A stretch of 64,000 nucleotides of DNA. It comes from Mimachlamys varia (taxonomy: Eukaryota > Mollusca > Bivalvia > Pectinida > Pectinidae). Shown here in pieces: positions 10,516 through 21,984 of the stretch. Position numbers and translations under genes: made by a program. The notes below the pieces were generated by a model. The model made no database searches. It was not told where the DNA came from and was given only the letters and a program-made list of their open reading frames with translations. The stretch's first letter is position 1; each line of letters opens with the position of its first letter. The DNA lies in contig OX392545.1 in assembly GCA_947623455.1 (NCBI GenBank), forward strand, positions 26,115,001-26,179,000, given 5' to 3'.

Positions 10516-12051
10516 AATATACATCTAACTATGTTTGAGTTATCTAAGTGTCAGCAAAATAAGATTTTTATTGCATGTATATCTGTCCTTTCACCCAAGA
10601 GGGAAATTATAAAAATCATTAGAGACAATTTGACATTTGAATAAGAGCGCTGTTGGACTTGGAAGGGTTGACTTAAAGGTTGTGCTAAGTAATAATATGT
10701 TCTAGAGGTTTTTGATGATCAAACTGGGTAGTTTTAATTTGCTGTCATTACTCTATATCGGGAATTATTTTAAACTTTTTTTTTTTATTATTTTTTCCCA
10801 TTTTGGAATAAAAATTTAAAGAGTATAGGCTGAAATGTTAACTCTAATTTTGGAGGAGTTTTTTTTCGCAGATTAAGAAAAAAATAAATAAAGAAATGTG
10901 AAAAACAAAAAGTAATGAAAAGAACCCAAAATCGTTATTTCAGAACAGTATCTTTTAATGATCGGACAACTTTTTAAAACCATGCTGCAGAACGTAGCAT
11001 TATTCCCGATGTACGGTGTGTGACACACTATTAATGTTAGAAGGGAAATACCGGAACCTTGTCGAACACAGGGAACAAAAAGGTAATTTCCTTCTCTCAA
11101 TTTTATGCAATGGCCAGCGTTTTATTGGACCTGCCCATTAGTATATGACCGTACAAAGGGATGACTGTTCATGGAGAAGGTTTCGGGAACGTTGATGAAT
11201 GAACAGAACCATGTTTTTCGAAGTTGATTCATAATTTGGCAGTTAGATATCCCAAAGACAACAATCGTTTGGTTATGGTCTGTTCATTAGCTGAGACGAA
11301 CCCAGAACTATTCTTCCAACTTTTGTTATGCGACACGTCTGACTAACATAGGGCATTAAAGTTAGGTCAAGATTTTTTTTTTCAAATCTGAATTTTGTTG
11401 TATAATCTACCTTTCCGTAAAGGAATGCCACAGTTGAAGGGTTTTTTTTTTGTCATTTTGTTGTCTGATTGGCCAGTAAAAGTAGTTAAAGAGCAAAATG
11501 ACAAAAATATGCACAGTAAGACCGATTGCAGAAAGACATTCAGATTGAAAACGTTAGTTGCGTAAAATGGATCAAACATTTGGTTCAGTAATTCATCGTT
11601 GGTGTTTATGATATTCATAAACATGTATTTTTTACTCCTTGTTCCCTTCACTCTAACTAATGGTATAAATCTGCTCCATGATATTGGGCAAGTAATTGGA
11701 CATTTTTATGATCTCTGACAAATTAACGCTGTAGCATTTTTAAAAGAAATGTCATAAGTTTGTTTTTACATTTTCATTTAACAGGTCTCATTCCTTCTGA
11801 TGTTAGCTTTTATCTCGGTCTTAAGTTTTAAAAAATCATATCAAGTTTTAGGAGATGTTAGATCGTGGTACACAATTACTGATTTTAAAAAAATGCAATT
11901 TATTTTTGAAAAAAGGTCTTCGTAACATAGTATATCGTTTTAATTGGATGTGACATTTCCTTTTATCCTATCCACCCCTGCGGTATATTTTTGAACTATT
12001 AATGGGAACAGTTTACTACGACTGATAGGGGTACCATGTGAATCCTTACTT

Positions 12052-12131
12052 AAGATGACGTAACACACGCATACGCTGCACCCTTTAAATTAAGTAATAG
12101 ATACAGTATGCCGAAAAATGAACATTATACA
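12052..12131 (+). repeat. Family C repeat fragment
   Basis: Shares GACGTAACACACGCATACGC and the CTGCACCCTTTAAATTAAGT stretch with better copies at 14886 and 58797. Confidence 0.55.
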
Positions 12132-12148
12132 TATACTAGGAATCTTTG

Positions 12149-12239
12149 TTAATTCATTCACCCCTGAATTTTCATAATGAACTATTCCAACGTTTGAAGT
12201 GGAAGAATTCAAATGAGTGTTCAGGGGTGAAAGAGTTAA
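12149..12239 (+). mobile_element. Foldback MITE family A, copy 6 (best preserved)
   Basis: The left end TTAATTCATTCACCCCTGAA and right end TTCAGGGGTGAAAGAGTTAA are near-perfect inverted repeats of about 20 bases. The central ACTATTCCAACGTTTGAAGT is followed by GGAAGAATTCAAATGAGTG. No open frame fits it, so it is non-autonomous. Confidence 0.7.
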
Positions 12240-13039
12240 AGTACTACCAAACAACTGTCTTTCACAATTATTGTCTGAAGTAGAGAAACTGAAACTCTTC
12301 ATTTGTTGAGCAGATTGGATTCCGAATTGCAGAACTCGGAGTCCGATTTGCAGGGATCTGTATGAAAGAATGAAACTGATATGTTGCAGTCCTGTAGACT
12401 CATGTTAACTAACGTAAGGCTTGTTATAGGGACACTAGTAAACCCTGAATGCAGTATTCTCCTCCATATGGGTTTACTGTGCTGCAGGCTTTTCAATTTT
12501 AACACTAGGTGGCGCTCAGGTATTATATAGATGGCGCTTTTCATTCAGAAAATACAAACTTGTTGTCAATCATGTTTCAAATTACATTGAGAAATAAAAC
12601 GTTTAAAAGATGATTTATGTATTAGTTGTTATGTACTGTATTTGAATTTGTATTTAAATGCATAAAACCGATTTTATTGAAGGTGAGAAATGGACATACA
12701 AATTTGTCATACATGTATTTTGGAAGCGTTTCAGTATATAACACTTCGTTTCCTTAAATAACACGAGTTTTGTTAGACAAGTTTTGAAATTAAAACCTTA
12801 CTTAAATTGCTTATAGGTGTTAAGATGACATGAATTTGACAAAAGGTAACAAAGTTTACCAAACTTTTTATATTGGAGTTACCTAAGAGTTAAGGTTTAA
12901 AAACGTAACAATAGGCAACGGACCTTACCACTCTCATATGATATATGGATGAAATATCAATGGGTGCAACTGTGTTGGAGAAGCAATGGAAAGGAAATCG
13001 GAAACCAAGTGGGCAGGTTCGGTTCGACATGAAACGGCA

Positions 13040-13222
13040 CTTCCGGTTGGAGAATACCGAAGCGTCAACAAACCATTATCCGAAATCAGATTCATTAAAC
13101 TAAGGGCAGTATATGAAAAAATGAAAGATTGCATGGATACCCTTGTAAAGATACAAGAGAATAAGACCAGGTGTTCCGGAAGAGTAAGCGTCTTCTTGAA
13201 TGGTAAAAAACTTCTCCCATTC
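13040..13222 (+). mobile_element. Family B dispersed element, copy 1
   Basis: Starts near GAGAATACCGAAGCGTCAAC and contains AAGACCAGGTGTTCCGGAAG then AGTAAGCGTCTTC. The same two blocks, about 110 bases apart, recur in at least six further copies. No tRNA promoter or terminal inverted repeats are recognised, so its class is unknown. Confidence 0.6.
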
Positions 13223-13436
13223 AGTGGATAATGCAGTACGTCAATTTGGGCTTGGCATTGGTATTCAAAGTATCACCGAGCTACAACCCAGTGAAAATAC
13301 TTATACCAAGATTGGAGTCAATGACTAAAAACCATGGTTGGAGTCAATGACTAGCAACCAATATTGACAATCATTAGGGCATATTTTAGAAAGAAGAGTG
13401 GTATCAAATTAGTGGTTAGTTTTGATTCCCAAATCG

Positions 13437-13785
13437 CAAGGACAATTTGAAGTGCTACCTCACTGAAGTATACTGCCAAAAGCTCCAGCAAAACACCCAC
13501 CCAGTCACATTACACTGACAACGGGGAAACCAGTCGTACATCTCTCATTTGCAGAGCGTCTAGCAGGGAGTAGTATCAACCATTGTTACAGACTCTAGTA
13601 TTTCTCAGTCAGGGGACAGAGCTCATAGCCTTTCTCACAGGAACGAATCTCAGCTAAAGGCCAAAAGAGACATAAGGAATAGAAGGCAAAAGTTTTGTTA
13701 AGGAAGAGTGGGAAATATAAGATCCCACATTTAGTCGCCTCTTACGATCATGCAATTGGGCAGCAGGTACAATTCTTACGTCCTA
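13437..13785 (+). repeat. Family D dispersed repeat, copy 1
   Basis: Contains AAGTGCTACCTCACTGAAGT, CAGTCACATTACACTGACAA, AACCAGTCGTACATCTCTCA and the tail TTAGTCGCCTCTTACGATCA. Similar blocks occur at 32870-33225 and 36150-36215. I recognise this as a widespread bivalve repeat type; no coding frame. Confidence 0.55.
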
Positions 13786-14023
13786 TCTTTTCTTTGTTCA
13801 TAATGTGCGTATTTATTGTTTTGTTGACGCTTTCATTCATGTAGGAAAACGATTTATCAACACCATACCTTGGACATTATAACGAAATGCAATTAATGGT
13901 CCTTTATGGATGACAGTGTACTTAATATACTAACATTTGTTGCTTCTGATACGAAGAAAGTGTGTAGATTTGTACATAACATCAAAACATCAACACGCTC
14001 CTGCTATCTCATATATAGTGAAA

Positions 14024-14253
14024 GGTTTGGTTTGGTTTATTTTTGTTTTACGTCCTATGAACAGTCAGGGTCATTTAAGGACGTGCCAGGTTTTAGAGGT
14101 GGAGGAAAGCCGGAGTACTCAGAGAAAAACCACCGACCTACGGTCAGTACCTGGCAACTGGCCCACGTAGGTTTCGAGCTGGCAACCCAGAATCGGAGGG
14201 CTAGTGATAGGAATTCTGGGCATCTTACATAACTACTCGGCCAACGTGGCCCC
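14024..14253 (-). mobile_element. tRNA-headed SINE, copy 1
   Basis: On the minus strand it begins GGGGCCACGTTGGCCGAGTA, resembling a Ser/Leu-type tRNA 5' end with an A-box (TGGCCGAGT), and has a B-box-like GCTCGAAACC about 60 bases on. The plus-strand left end is GGTTTGGTTTATTTTTG, the SINE tail. The central domain carries CAGTCAGGGTCATTTAAGGA. A second full copy is at 33266-33475. Confidence 0.65.
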
Positions 14254-14556
14254 TTCAGTGGAAGATATTAAGATACTTTCTTCAAAGGACAGTTAAGTTT
14301 TAAGTGATAAATCAAGTTTTGTAAACATACTGAATTTAGCGATAATCTTTTTCTGTGGGATTTCGTGCTGAAAGTATTTCGCTAATTAATTAAATAATGA
14401 TTGCACATAGAACAGATTTTGTATATAACTTTCTTCAACAAATATTGTTAGTGCACCAATTCATCATTGCGGTTATCTGTATGTAGATTCGGTTATGGGC
14501 TTAGTGCGCCAAAATAAAAACGTTTAATTACAATATAAGAGCTCGTTAACTAGTTA

Positions 14557-14632
14557 AAATGCACTTCTAAATTCATAAATTAAAGGGGTTTCAGGCATCG
14601 AATTTAAAAGGTGCAGCATATGTGTGTGGTAC
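14557..14632 (-). repeat. Family C repeat fragment, inverted
   Basis: Reverse complement of the family C head (CTGCACCTTTTAAATT, GTAACACACACATATG) and of the 'attaaaggggttt' segment near its tail, with the middle missing. Confidence 0.5.
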
Positions 14633-14885
14633 GTCATCATACATTTATGTGTGATAAATAGAGAGCTGCTTTTTACACAAACACTTAATACTTTACTGTC
14701 AGTTATACCTAGCTCGTAGACATGTTTGATGTTATTTCCCTTAAAATGTAGTTGATTATGCCGTGTTGTTGGGTTGTATATTATGTAACAAAACATGTTA
14801 TTCTTTTCGTAATTCCAACCACTTGTTGCCTATTTACATTTGTCTGTATAAATGAAATACATATCAACGCAATAATGTTTAATCA

Positions 14886-15065
14886 AAGATGGCGTAACAC
14901 ACACATGCTGCACTTTTTAAATTTAGTAATTGATACAGAACGCCGAAAGAAATGAACTAAACTGCATTATACATCTGTTTCGTCCTTCTGGGACTCGTCA
15001 GTGATGATATGGGCCAAAAGGTGGGAATCCAAAATGTCTAAACTAATGAAGAAGTAGACGGGTCT
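14886..15065 (+). repeat. Family C repeat, copy with head and middle
   Basis: Starts GATGGCGTAACACACACATG and continues through TGTTTCGTCCTTCTGGGACT, AAAAGGTGGGAATCC and CTAAACTAATGAAGAAG. Compare 35585-35835 and 58797-59205. Confidence 0.6.
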
Positions 15066-15646
15066 AGAATATTAGTTATTAGGTATATTAATTCATGAAG
15101 TATACGTAGTACACTCGGCAGATAGTACAGGGTAAAGTCCAGTGGGCGAACGGTCTGAGTCACCGAGAGACAATAGCTAGTCAGTGCGTAATCCTTTTAT
15201 ACATGTATGTACTGGGCCTACAAAATCAATGACATAATTGTATCCACTAGTACGATTGAGGTCATCGCGTCTAGATTTTATCAAGACGTATACAGACGTC
15301 ATGATAATTATTATAAAGGCGAGGCGTGTACCAAACATATATATTGTTACTATATTCCTGACCTAATTCTGTTGTCGGTACAATGTTCAAGGACAGATAC
15401 TGTTCAATAAAACACGTGTTGCAAGTAATAACTTTGGAGTTTTACGCAAGAACAAAACTTCATTGATCAATTTTCTGTTTAAGTTAAAATTCTGTATAAG
15501 CTGTTTAAAGTGATTTTTTTATTTTTGAAATTTAAGCGGAATATGTTTACTCTTCAGAGTCTTATTCTATTGCACTTTTTAAGGATCTACATGTAAATCT
15601 TTCCTTTGTTTTACTGCTTGAACAAAATTATTTTCTGCAAACATAA

Positions 15647-15815
15647 CAAGCCGTCAACGAAACAATAGTCCAAACTCAAAATAGATTTTACTGGAGGCAA
15701 AATATGAAAAAGGGTAGATTTATCAGAAGACTTTTGAAAAAATTCCAGGTATTCCGAAAGAGTAAGCATGTTCTGCTTGATGAACGACACCTGCCATTTA
15801 AATCTAGGTCACCTC
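15647..15815 (+). mobile_element. Family B dispersed element, copy 2 (diverged)
   Basis: Contains AGCCGTCAACGAAACAATAG and CCAGGTATTCCGAAAGAGTA then AGCATGTTCTGCTTGATGAA. Confidence 0.55.
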
Positions 15816-16699
15816 TAATCAAATTTCACGTCCTCAGATGGTTAGCTTTGGAACCATTCTCAACATATAACCACAGATAAAAATACTAATGAACATACTA
15901 AAAACAGCCATCTCATATCATTCAAGGATACAGAAATTTTCTCAGAGAGACTAAGATTGCAACCATTAAACTTGCTCATAAATGAGCGTGTAATAAAGCA
16001 TATTGAGTGATTTATAGTTTACTGAATCAACTAAAGTGCAACGATTAAGTCAAAGAATACTATAGACGTACATATTTTTGTGTTCATTTTATTTAGCGAT
16101 TTTCGTACTGAAAGTATTAAGCTTTAATATGATTGTGCTAATTGCAGTTTTTATATGCTTCTTATGTAGTTATAACCACGGATGCGTGCATTTATCATTG
16201 CGCTAATGTTCCAAAAATTGACAATGCGCCAACATTTTAGTGAGTTATAATAATAACGTCGAAATATTGTCAGTTAATCGATATTTGATGTCAACATTCT
16301 AACAAGTCTCTGTAAATGACAGGTTGTTATGAACATATTTACGAGATTCCATCTTTCAATAAAAGTAGCATAGCATATAATTATATAATCATTGATAAAG
16401 ACGTAATGGCGTGAGTTGATTACACCTATAATTCATTGTTGAAAACCTTGGTTTGGTTCAGTATTATTTTGTTAAGCTAAGGCCCTTAAGCCAAAATAAA
16501 ATATGAGCAATTTGTTACCTGGCTGGTATCCAAATGATTTGAAAATTTCATGTGAAATGTATTCAGACCTTCATTGGAAGAGTTTTAAAAAGAAAGAAAA
16601 TTTCTTTTAATTCTTAGTTTCAATTATGCATATCTCAGTTTTACGTGTGCTAAATTCACCCAACCATTCTCAAAACATACTTGTTATTTGGGACCATGG

Positions 16700-17040
16700 T
16701 TTCTCTTACCCTAGACAGGGATATACACTTTTACCGGTGTGAGATTTTCTTATCTCACCCTAGGTTTGGACAAGCTTTTAGCACATTCTCAACAATTGTA
16801 TGACGTAATGACGTCACGTCGACACCTCAATCACTTCACATCAATGTTGTCTTGCATTGATGTATCGTCAATATTAGATATACATGAGGCTTAACAGGGT
16901 AAGAGAAAAATAATCAGTCACTTCCTTTGTAGTGAGACAGGATATCTCAACCCTCGGCAAGCCTCGTGTTTGGCAACTTAAGAATCTTACCCCTCGGGTT
17001 GAGATTCCCCTGTCTAACCCCCAAGAGGGTGAAAGATTCT
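16700..17040. mobile_element. Foldback element with CCCTAGACAGGG-type ends
   Basis: The left end TTACCCTAGACAGGGATATA is roughly mirrored by CCCCTGTCTAACCCCC at the right end. The inside is rich in ACCCTAGG/ACCCCTCGG blocks. The inverted repeats are imperfect and the boundaries approximate. Confidence 0.4.
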
Positions 17041-17248
17041 TTTAATCTTTGTCTTGTTTCTGACTAACTCTACAGATTCGTTTGAATCTCATTTCAGTTT
17101 TTTAGTTCCGGTTTGTACTTGTATGATGACGCGACAATACAATAAATATTTTTAACATTATCGCAAATGAACGATTTCCAACAGAGACATAGATTGTCAC
17201 TCGTGCAAAAAGGGACAGAAAATATCGATAGTCGCATGACAGATGTCA

Positions 17249-17764
17249 TTAACTCATTCACGCTTGAAATTGCATAATGGACTATTCCAGCATTTAAATA
17301 AAAAAAAATCGGATGTGTCTTAAAGGCCCAATATACGTAACTTTCGGCAAAACTTGATGCGAAAATCAAGCCCAATAACTTATTATTCTTATAGATTTAG
17401 CTAAGATTAACTTATATCAGCAATATCCAAGATTACTTCCTACGCGGTAACTTGTACGGCAGCAGTTGAAACTCGGTATTTGTAAACACGCGACCATTTT
17501 GACTGTCGTCTACCTGCGGTTTGTTATTGAAGTGGGCCCCACCTGAATTATTTTCAATTCTTTGTATTTTTCTGTCAGGAGTTTCTCGTTAGTTACCGCT
17601 CCGGTTTACTTCGTTTTAGGCTTATTTTTGCATGGTTATCAACTGGATTTTTTTTCAGATTTTTCCAGATTAACGAAAAATGTCCTGAAGTTACGTATAT
17701 TGGGCCTTTAACGAAAAATGTCCTGAAGTTACGTATATTGGGCCTTTAAGGGGTAAATGAGTTA
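17249..17764 (+). mobile_element. Foldback MITE family A, copy 7, split by a TTAA-type insertion
   Basis: The left half, TTAACTCATTCACGCTTGAA to GGATGTGTCT (17249-17319), and the right half, GGGGTAAATGAGTTAG (17750-17764), together rebuild the usual ~85-bp MITE. They are separated by a second element occupying 17320-17749. Confidence 0.7.
17320..17749 (+). mobile_element. TTAA-type non-autonomous DNA element, copy 1 (nested)
   Basis: Terminal inverted repeats AGGCCCAATATACGTAACTT and AAGTTACGTATATTGGGCCT, each flanked by TTAA (17320-17323 and 17746-17749). A 38-base segment at the right end is tandemly duplicated. TTAA duplication with short inverted ends is the hallmark of piggyBac-type elements; there is no transposase here. 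It is inserted into MITE copy 7. Confidence 0.75.
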
Positions 17765-17934
17765 GGTTGAAGTTCAATTCACTAGACAGTGAAGATCACG
17801 TAATCACCGGTGAGATTATAGTCAGTTTGCACTTCCGAAAAATAGGCGTAAAGTACACATCACATCCGTGTCACACTCGAAGGACTAAGAGTGCATTTTA
17901 TGTGTTTACAACAAAATATTATGATAACAAAATC

Positions 17935-18015
17935 AGAGAATACCAAAGCGTAAAAGTACAAGAGGATAAGACCAGATGTTCCAGAAGAGTAAACGGTAAA
18001 CGTCTTCTGCTTCAT
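17935..18015 (+). mobile_element. Family B dispersed element, copy 3 (middle deleted)
   Basis: GAGAATACCAAAGCGTAAAA is joined directly to AAGACCAGATGTTCCAGAAG, so the ~110-base middle of the family is missing. Confidence 0.55.
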
Positions 18016-18460
18016 AATATTATGATAGGTATGTAAAGCTTCATTAAATATATTGTTATTTCAAATTTTCGATTAAAATTGTTTAGATATCTGCATGAAG
18101 ATGATAATTTTCAACTATATTATATCTGTTTTTATTAGTTTGTAAATTAGCTGTATCTTTGACTTCATCTTCCTTTTCAAGAATTATAGGTACATGTTTA
18201 CACAAACGATGATGAAATCTGCTATAAATCGACCGATCTACAGATAGGGAATCAAGAAAAGAATACATCTGTTGTACGAAGGAATTATTCATAGGAGGTA
18301 AAAAATAGAGACCCCCCCCCCCCCGCACAAAAGCAGACCACTTTACCCGGATAGATGAGAATGTAATTTCATTGAGGGTGTAGCTTCATCTACCAAGATA
18401 GAACGGAGTGCCATATATGAGGAGTACGGCTTTATTAACTTGAGTTGTAGACATGCGGAC

Positions 18461-20560
18461 TGCAGCTTTATCTGGCTAGATACATTTGAGGAGAGGTATG
18501 TTTGCAGCTTTATCTGGCTAGATACATTTGAGGAGAGGTATGTCTGCAGCTTTATCTGGCTAGATACATTTGAGGAGAGGTATGTCTGCAGCTTTATCTG
18601 GCTGGATATATTTGAGGAGAGGTATGTCTGCAGCTTTATCTGGCTAGATACATTTGAGGAGAGGTATGTTTGCAGCTTTATCTGGCTAGATACATTTGAG
18701 GAGAGGTATGTCTGCAGCTTTATCTGGCTAGATACATTTGAGGAGAGGTATGTCTGCAGCTTTATCTGGCTAGATACATTTGAGGAGAGGTATGTCTGCA
18801 GCTTTATCTGGCTAGATACATTTGAGGGGAGGTATGTTTGCAGCTTTATCTGGCTAGATACATTTGAGGAGAGGTATGTTTGCAGCTTTATCTGGCTAGA
18901 TACATTTGAGGAGAGGTAGGCATGAACATTGTAGCTTTATCTGACTAGATAGATTTGAGGAGAGGTGTGTTTGCAGCTTTATCTGGCTAGATACATTTGA
19001 GGAGAGGTATGTTTGTATCTTTATCTGGCTAGATACATTTGAGGAGAGATATGTTTGCAGCTTTATCTGGCTAGATACAATTGAGGAGAAGTATGTTTGC
19101 AGCTTTATCTGGCTAGATACATTTGAGGAGAGGTAGGCATGAACATTGTAGCTTTATCTGACTAGATACATTTGAGGAGTGGTGTGTTTGAAGCTTTATC
19201 TGGCTAGATACATTTGAGAAGAGGTGTGTTTGCAGCTTTATCTGACTAGATACATTTGAGGAGAGATGTGTTTGCAGCTTAATCTGGCTAGATACATTTG
19301 AGGAGAGGTATGTTTGCTGCTTTATCTGGCTAGATACATTTGAGGAGAGGTGTGTTTGCTGCTTTATCTGTCTAGATACATTTGAGGAGAAGTATGTTTG
19401 CTGCTTTATCTGGCTAGATACATTTGAGGAGAGGTATGTTTGCTGCTTTATCTGGCTAGATACATTTGAGGAGAGGTGTGTTTGCTGCTTTATCTGTATA
19501 GATACATTTGAGGAGAAGTATGTTTGCTGCTTTATCTGGCTAGATACATTTGAGGAGAGGTGTGTTTGCAGCTTTATCTGGCTAGATACAATTGAGGAGA
19601 GGTTTGTTTGCAGCTTTATCTGGCTAGATACATTTGAGGAGAGGTGTGTTTGCAGCTTTATCTGGCTAGATACATTTGAGGAGAGGTATATTTGCAGCTT
19701 TATCTGGCTAGATACAATTGAGGAGAGGTATGTTTGCTGCTTTATCTGGCTAGATACATTTGAGGAGAGGTATGTTTGCAGCTTTATCTGGCTAGAAACA
19801 TTTGAGGAGAAGTATGTCTGCAGCTTTATCTGGCTAGATACATTTAAGGGGAGGTATGTCTGCAGCTTTATCTGGCTGGATACATTTGAGGAGAGGTATG
19901 TTTGCAGCTTTATCTGGCTAGATACATTTGAGGAGAAGTATGTCTGCAGCTTTATCTGGCTAGATACATTTGAGGGGAGGTATGTCTGCAGCTTTATCTG
20001 GCTAGATACATTTGAGGGGAGGTATGTCTGCAGCTTTATCTGGCTAGATACAATTGAGGAGAGGTATGTTTGCTGCTTTATCTGGCTAGATACATTTGAG
20101 GAGAGGTATGTTTGCAGCTTTATCTGGCTAGAAACATTTGAGGAGAGGTATGTTTGCAGCTTAATCTGGCTAGATACATTTGAGGAGAAGTATGTCTGGA
20201 GCTTTATCTGGCTAGATACATTTAAGGGGAGGTATGTCTGCAGCTTTATCTGGCTGGATACATTTGAGGAGAGGTATGTTTGCAGCTTTATCTGGCTAGA
20301 TACATTTGAGGAGAAGTATGTCTGCAGCTTTATCTGGCTAGATACATTTGAGGGGAGGTATGTCTGCAGCTTTATCTGGCTGGATACATTCGAGGAGAGG
20401 TATGTTTGCAGCTTTATCTGGCTGATACATTTGAGGAGAGGTATGTTTGCAGCTTTATCTGGCTAGATACATTTAAGAAGAGGTAGGTATGAACATTGCA
20501 GCTTCATCTCGCTAAAAACATTTGAGGAGAGGTAAGTATGAATCCCGCTAGAAGCATTAA
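18461..20560. repeat. 42-bp minisatellite array, about 48 units
   Basis: The unit starts TGCAGCTTTATCTGGCTAGA and continues TACATTTGAGGAGAGGTATG plus two bases. The first ~11 units (to 18919) stay open in one frame as a 14-residue repeat CSFIWLDTFEERYV because 42 is divisible by three. From 18917 onward TAG codons and units of other length break it. Variants such as GTCTGCAGC, GTTTGCTGC and AGGGGAGG are grouped in sub-blocks. I judge it non-coding. Confidence 0.85.
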
Positions 20561-20991
20561 GGAGGTGTGCGACTTGATAAAGCTGAAAGAATATTTTGAG
20601 TGTAGCTTTGTGTTGTTTGATGCGAGTAAATGGTACCAAAACTATAGTTTTTTCTCTCATATCTAAGTGTGTATCTCTGATCGCTGTGGTTGTATTACAT
20701 ATCTATTCATGAAATGCAGCCACATTGTGAAGTCACAATGGGCTAGCAATTATGTGACGTCACGAATACGATAAATTCCGATGCCAAAAAGGGAAAAAGG
20801 CGACGTGATGAAACTAAAAGCTAAATTAGATTATTTTTCTGTGCAAACATGTTTGTAAATATGGGGCATGCTTAATGTCACTGAATAATTAGTTTTCTTC
20901 AACAAAGGTAAAAAAAAGTTAATATTGTCAAAATGGTAACCAGTAAAAACGTAGTAGCATGGTTTATGAGCTTATTTATTTAGGAAACAAT

Positions 20992-21145
20992 AGAGAATAC
21001 CGAAGCGTCAACAAAACCGTAATCCGAGCTCAAAATCTATTTGACAAGGGGCAAAATACGAATGAATGAAAGATCTACATGGAGGGTCTTGAAACAGTAC
21101 AACATAGTATGACCAGGTGTTCCGGATGGGTAAGCGTCATTGGAA
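20992..21145 (+). mobile_element. Family B dispersed element, copy 4
   Basis: Contains GAGAATACCGAAGCGTCAAC, CCGAGCTCAAAATCTA and TGACCAGGTGTTCCGGATGG. Confidence 0.6.
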
Positions 21146-21149
21146 TATG

Positions 21150-21285
21150 AGAAAAATACTCTTTCATGACCAGGGGTGTAAGATAGGAAAATTCCATCAG
21201 CTGATAATTTTGTCAAATTAGAAAATCCCGAGGGTGGAATTCCCTTATCGTACACCCTGGCATGCATGATTCCTAAGATCTTCCT
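21150..21285. mobile_element. Foldback repeat with ACTCTTTCATGACCAGGG left end, copy 1
   Basis: ACTCTTTCATGACCAGGGGT then GTAAGATAGGAAAATTCCAT; on the far side CCTTATCGTACACCCTGGCA reads back as its complement. A related copy lies at 43058-43175. Confidence 0.5.
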
Positions 21286-21287
21286 AA

Positions 21288-21375
21288 TTAGTTTTGGGAG
21301 TACAGCTTTATATAGGTATACAGCTGGGAGTACAGCTTTATATAGGTTAACAAATGGGAGTGCTGCTAGGTATAG
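21288..21375 (+). repeat. ~31-bp tandem repeat, three units
   Basis: GGGAGTACAGCTTTATATAG occurs twice in succession, followed by a diverged GGGAGTGCTGCTAGGTATAG. Confidence 0.65.
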
Positions 21376-21984
21376 GAAACCAATGAAGCGTACTATTATG
21401 TTAAAGTACATCTCTTTTACATGCTAATTTCATTGATTTAAAAACTCATTAAAATAAAATGTTTAACCAATAACATTTCCATAACTAGTAACATTGAACA
21501 TAAAATAAACATATTTGCTGTTTATTTTGAGTGCCCTCTTTGACATATAAATCGCTCATTATACTGAAATCGGCATTTAAAAATGGTAGACAAACTTTAC
21601 TGATATTGCATAAAATTGATCACAGCTTGAACAATGTGCGTGTATACATTTATCGTTATTTTACTCCTCAATTTAGACGTTAGGACCGGCGGAATTAGAA
21701 TTAATCATACAAAAATCAAATCATAGAAGGGCGTTGATTAATAATTGATTACCCAAGACGATATAAAGCATATTTTATTATTATGATTATTTTTTCATCA
21801 TAATTGATCATCTTTTTTACTTTAGCAATGAATTGCACACCATTAGTTTTGGTTGTATTTGTGTTATCATCCTATTAACAGCAAAGGTACTTTAAAGACA
21901 TGTTTCCATGCGTCATGTAGGTGTTTATTTATGTAAATATTGGCTTGTAACTTTAGCAATAGTATTCACATCTTTGGTTTTATT

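Larger units (their letters stand above)
5070..12030 (+). other. 3' flank of the transporter gene: probable UTR then intergenic DNA
   Basis: No convincing coding sequence is visible. The stretch is AT-rich and contains TA/GT microsatellite near 5712-5745, a guanine tract near 8411-8455, several AGGTCA-type repeats (about 5960-6120 and 7960-8175), foldback MITE copies, and a cluster of ATTGG motifs (9985-10150). AATAAA-like words occur at several places, for example near 9729, so the end of the transporter 3' UTR cannot be fixed from sequence alone. Confidence 0.5.

Noticed and set aside
14180..14253. A genuine tRNA gene on the minus strand
   Set aside because: A-box and B-box-like words exist, but the cloverleaf cannot be closed and the block is the head of a repeated SINE.
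18440..18919. Possible repetitive protein CSFIWLDTFEERYV
   Set aside because: It starts with TTG, has no splice context or upstream exon, and the same array soon fills with stops. I treat it as minisatellite DNA.
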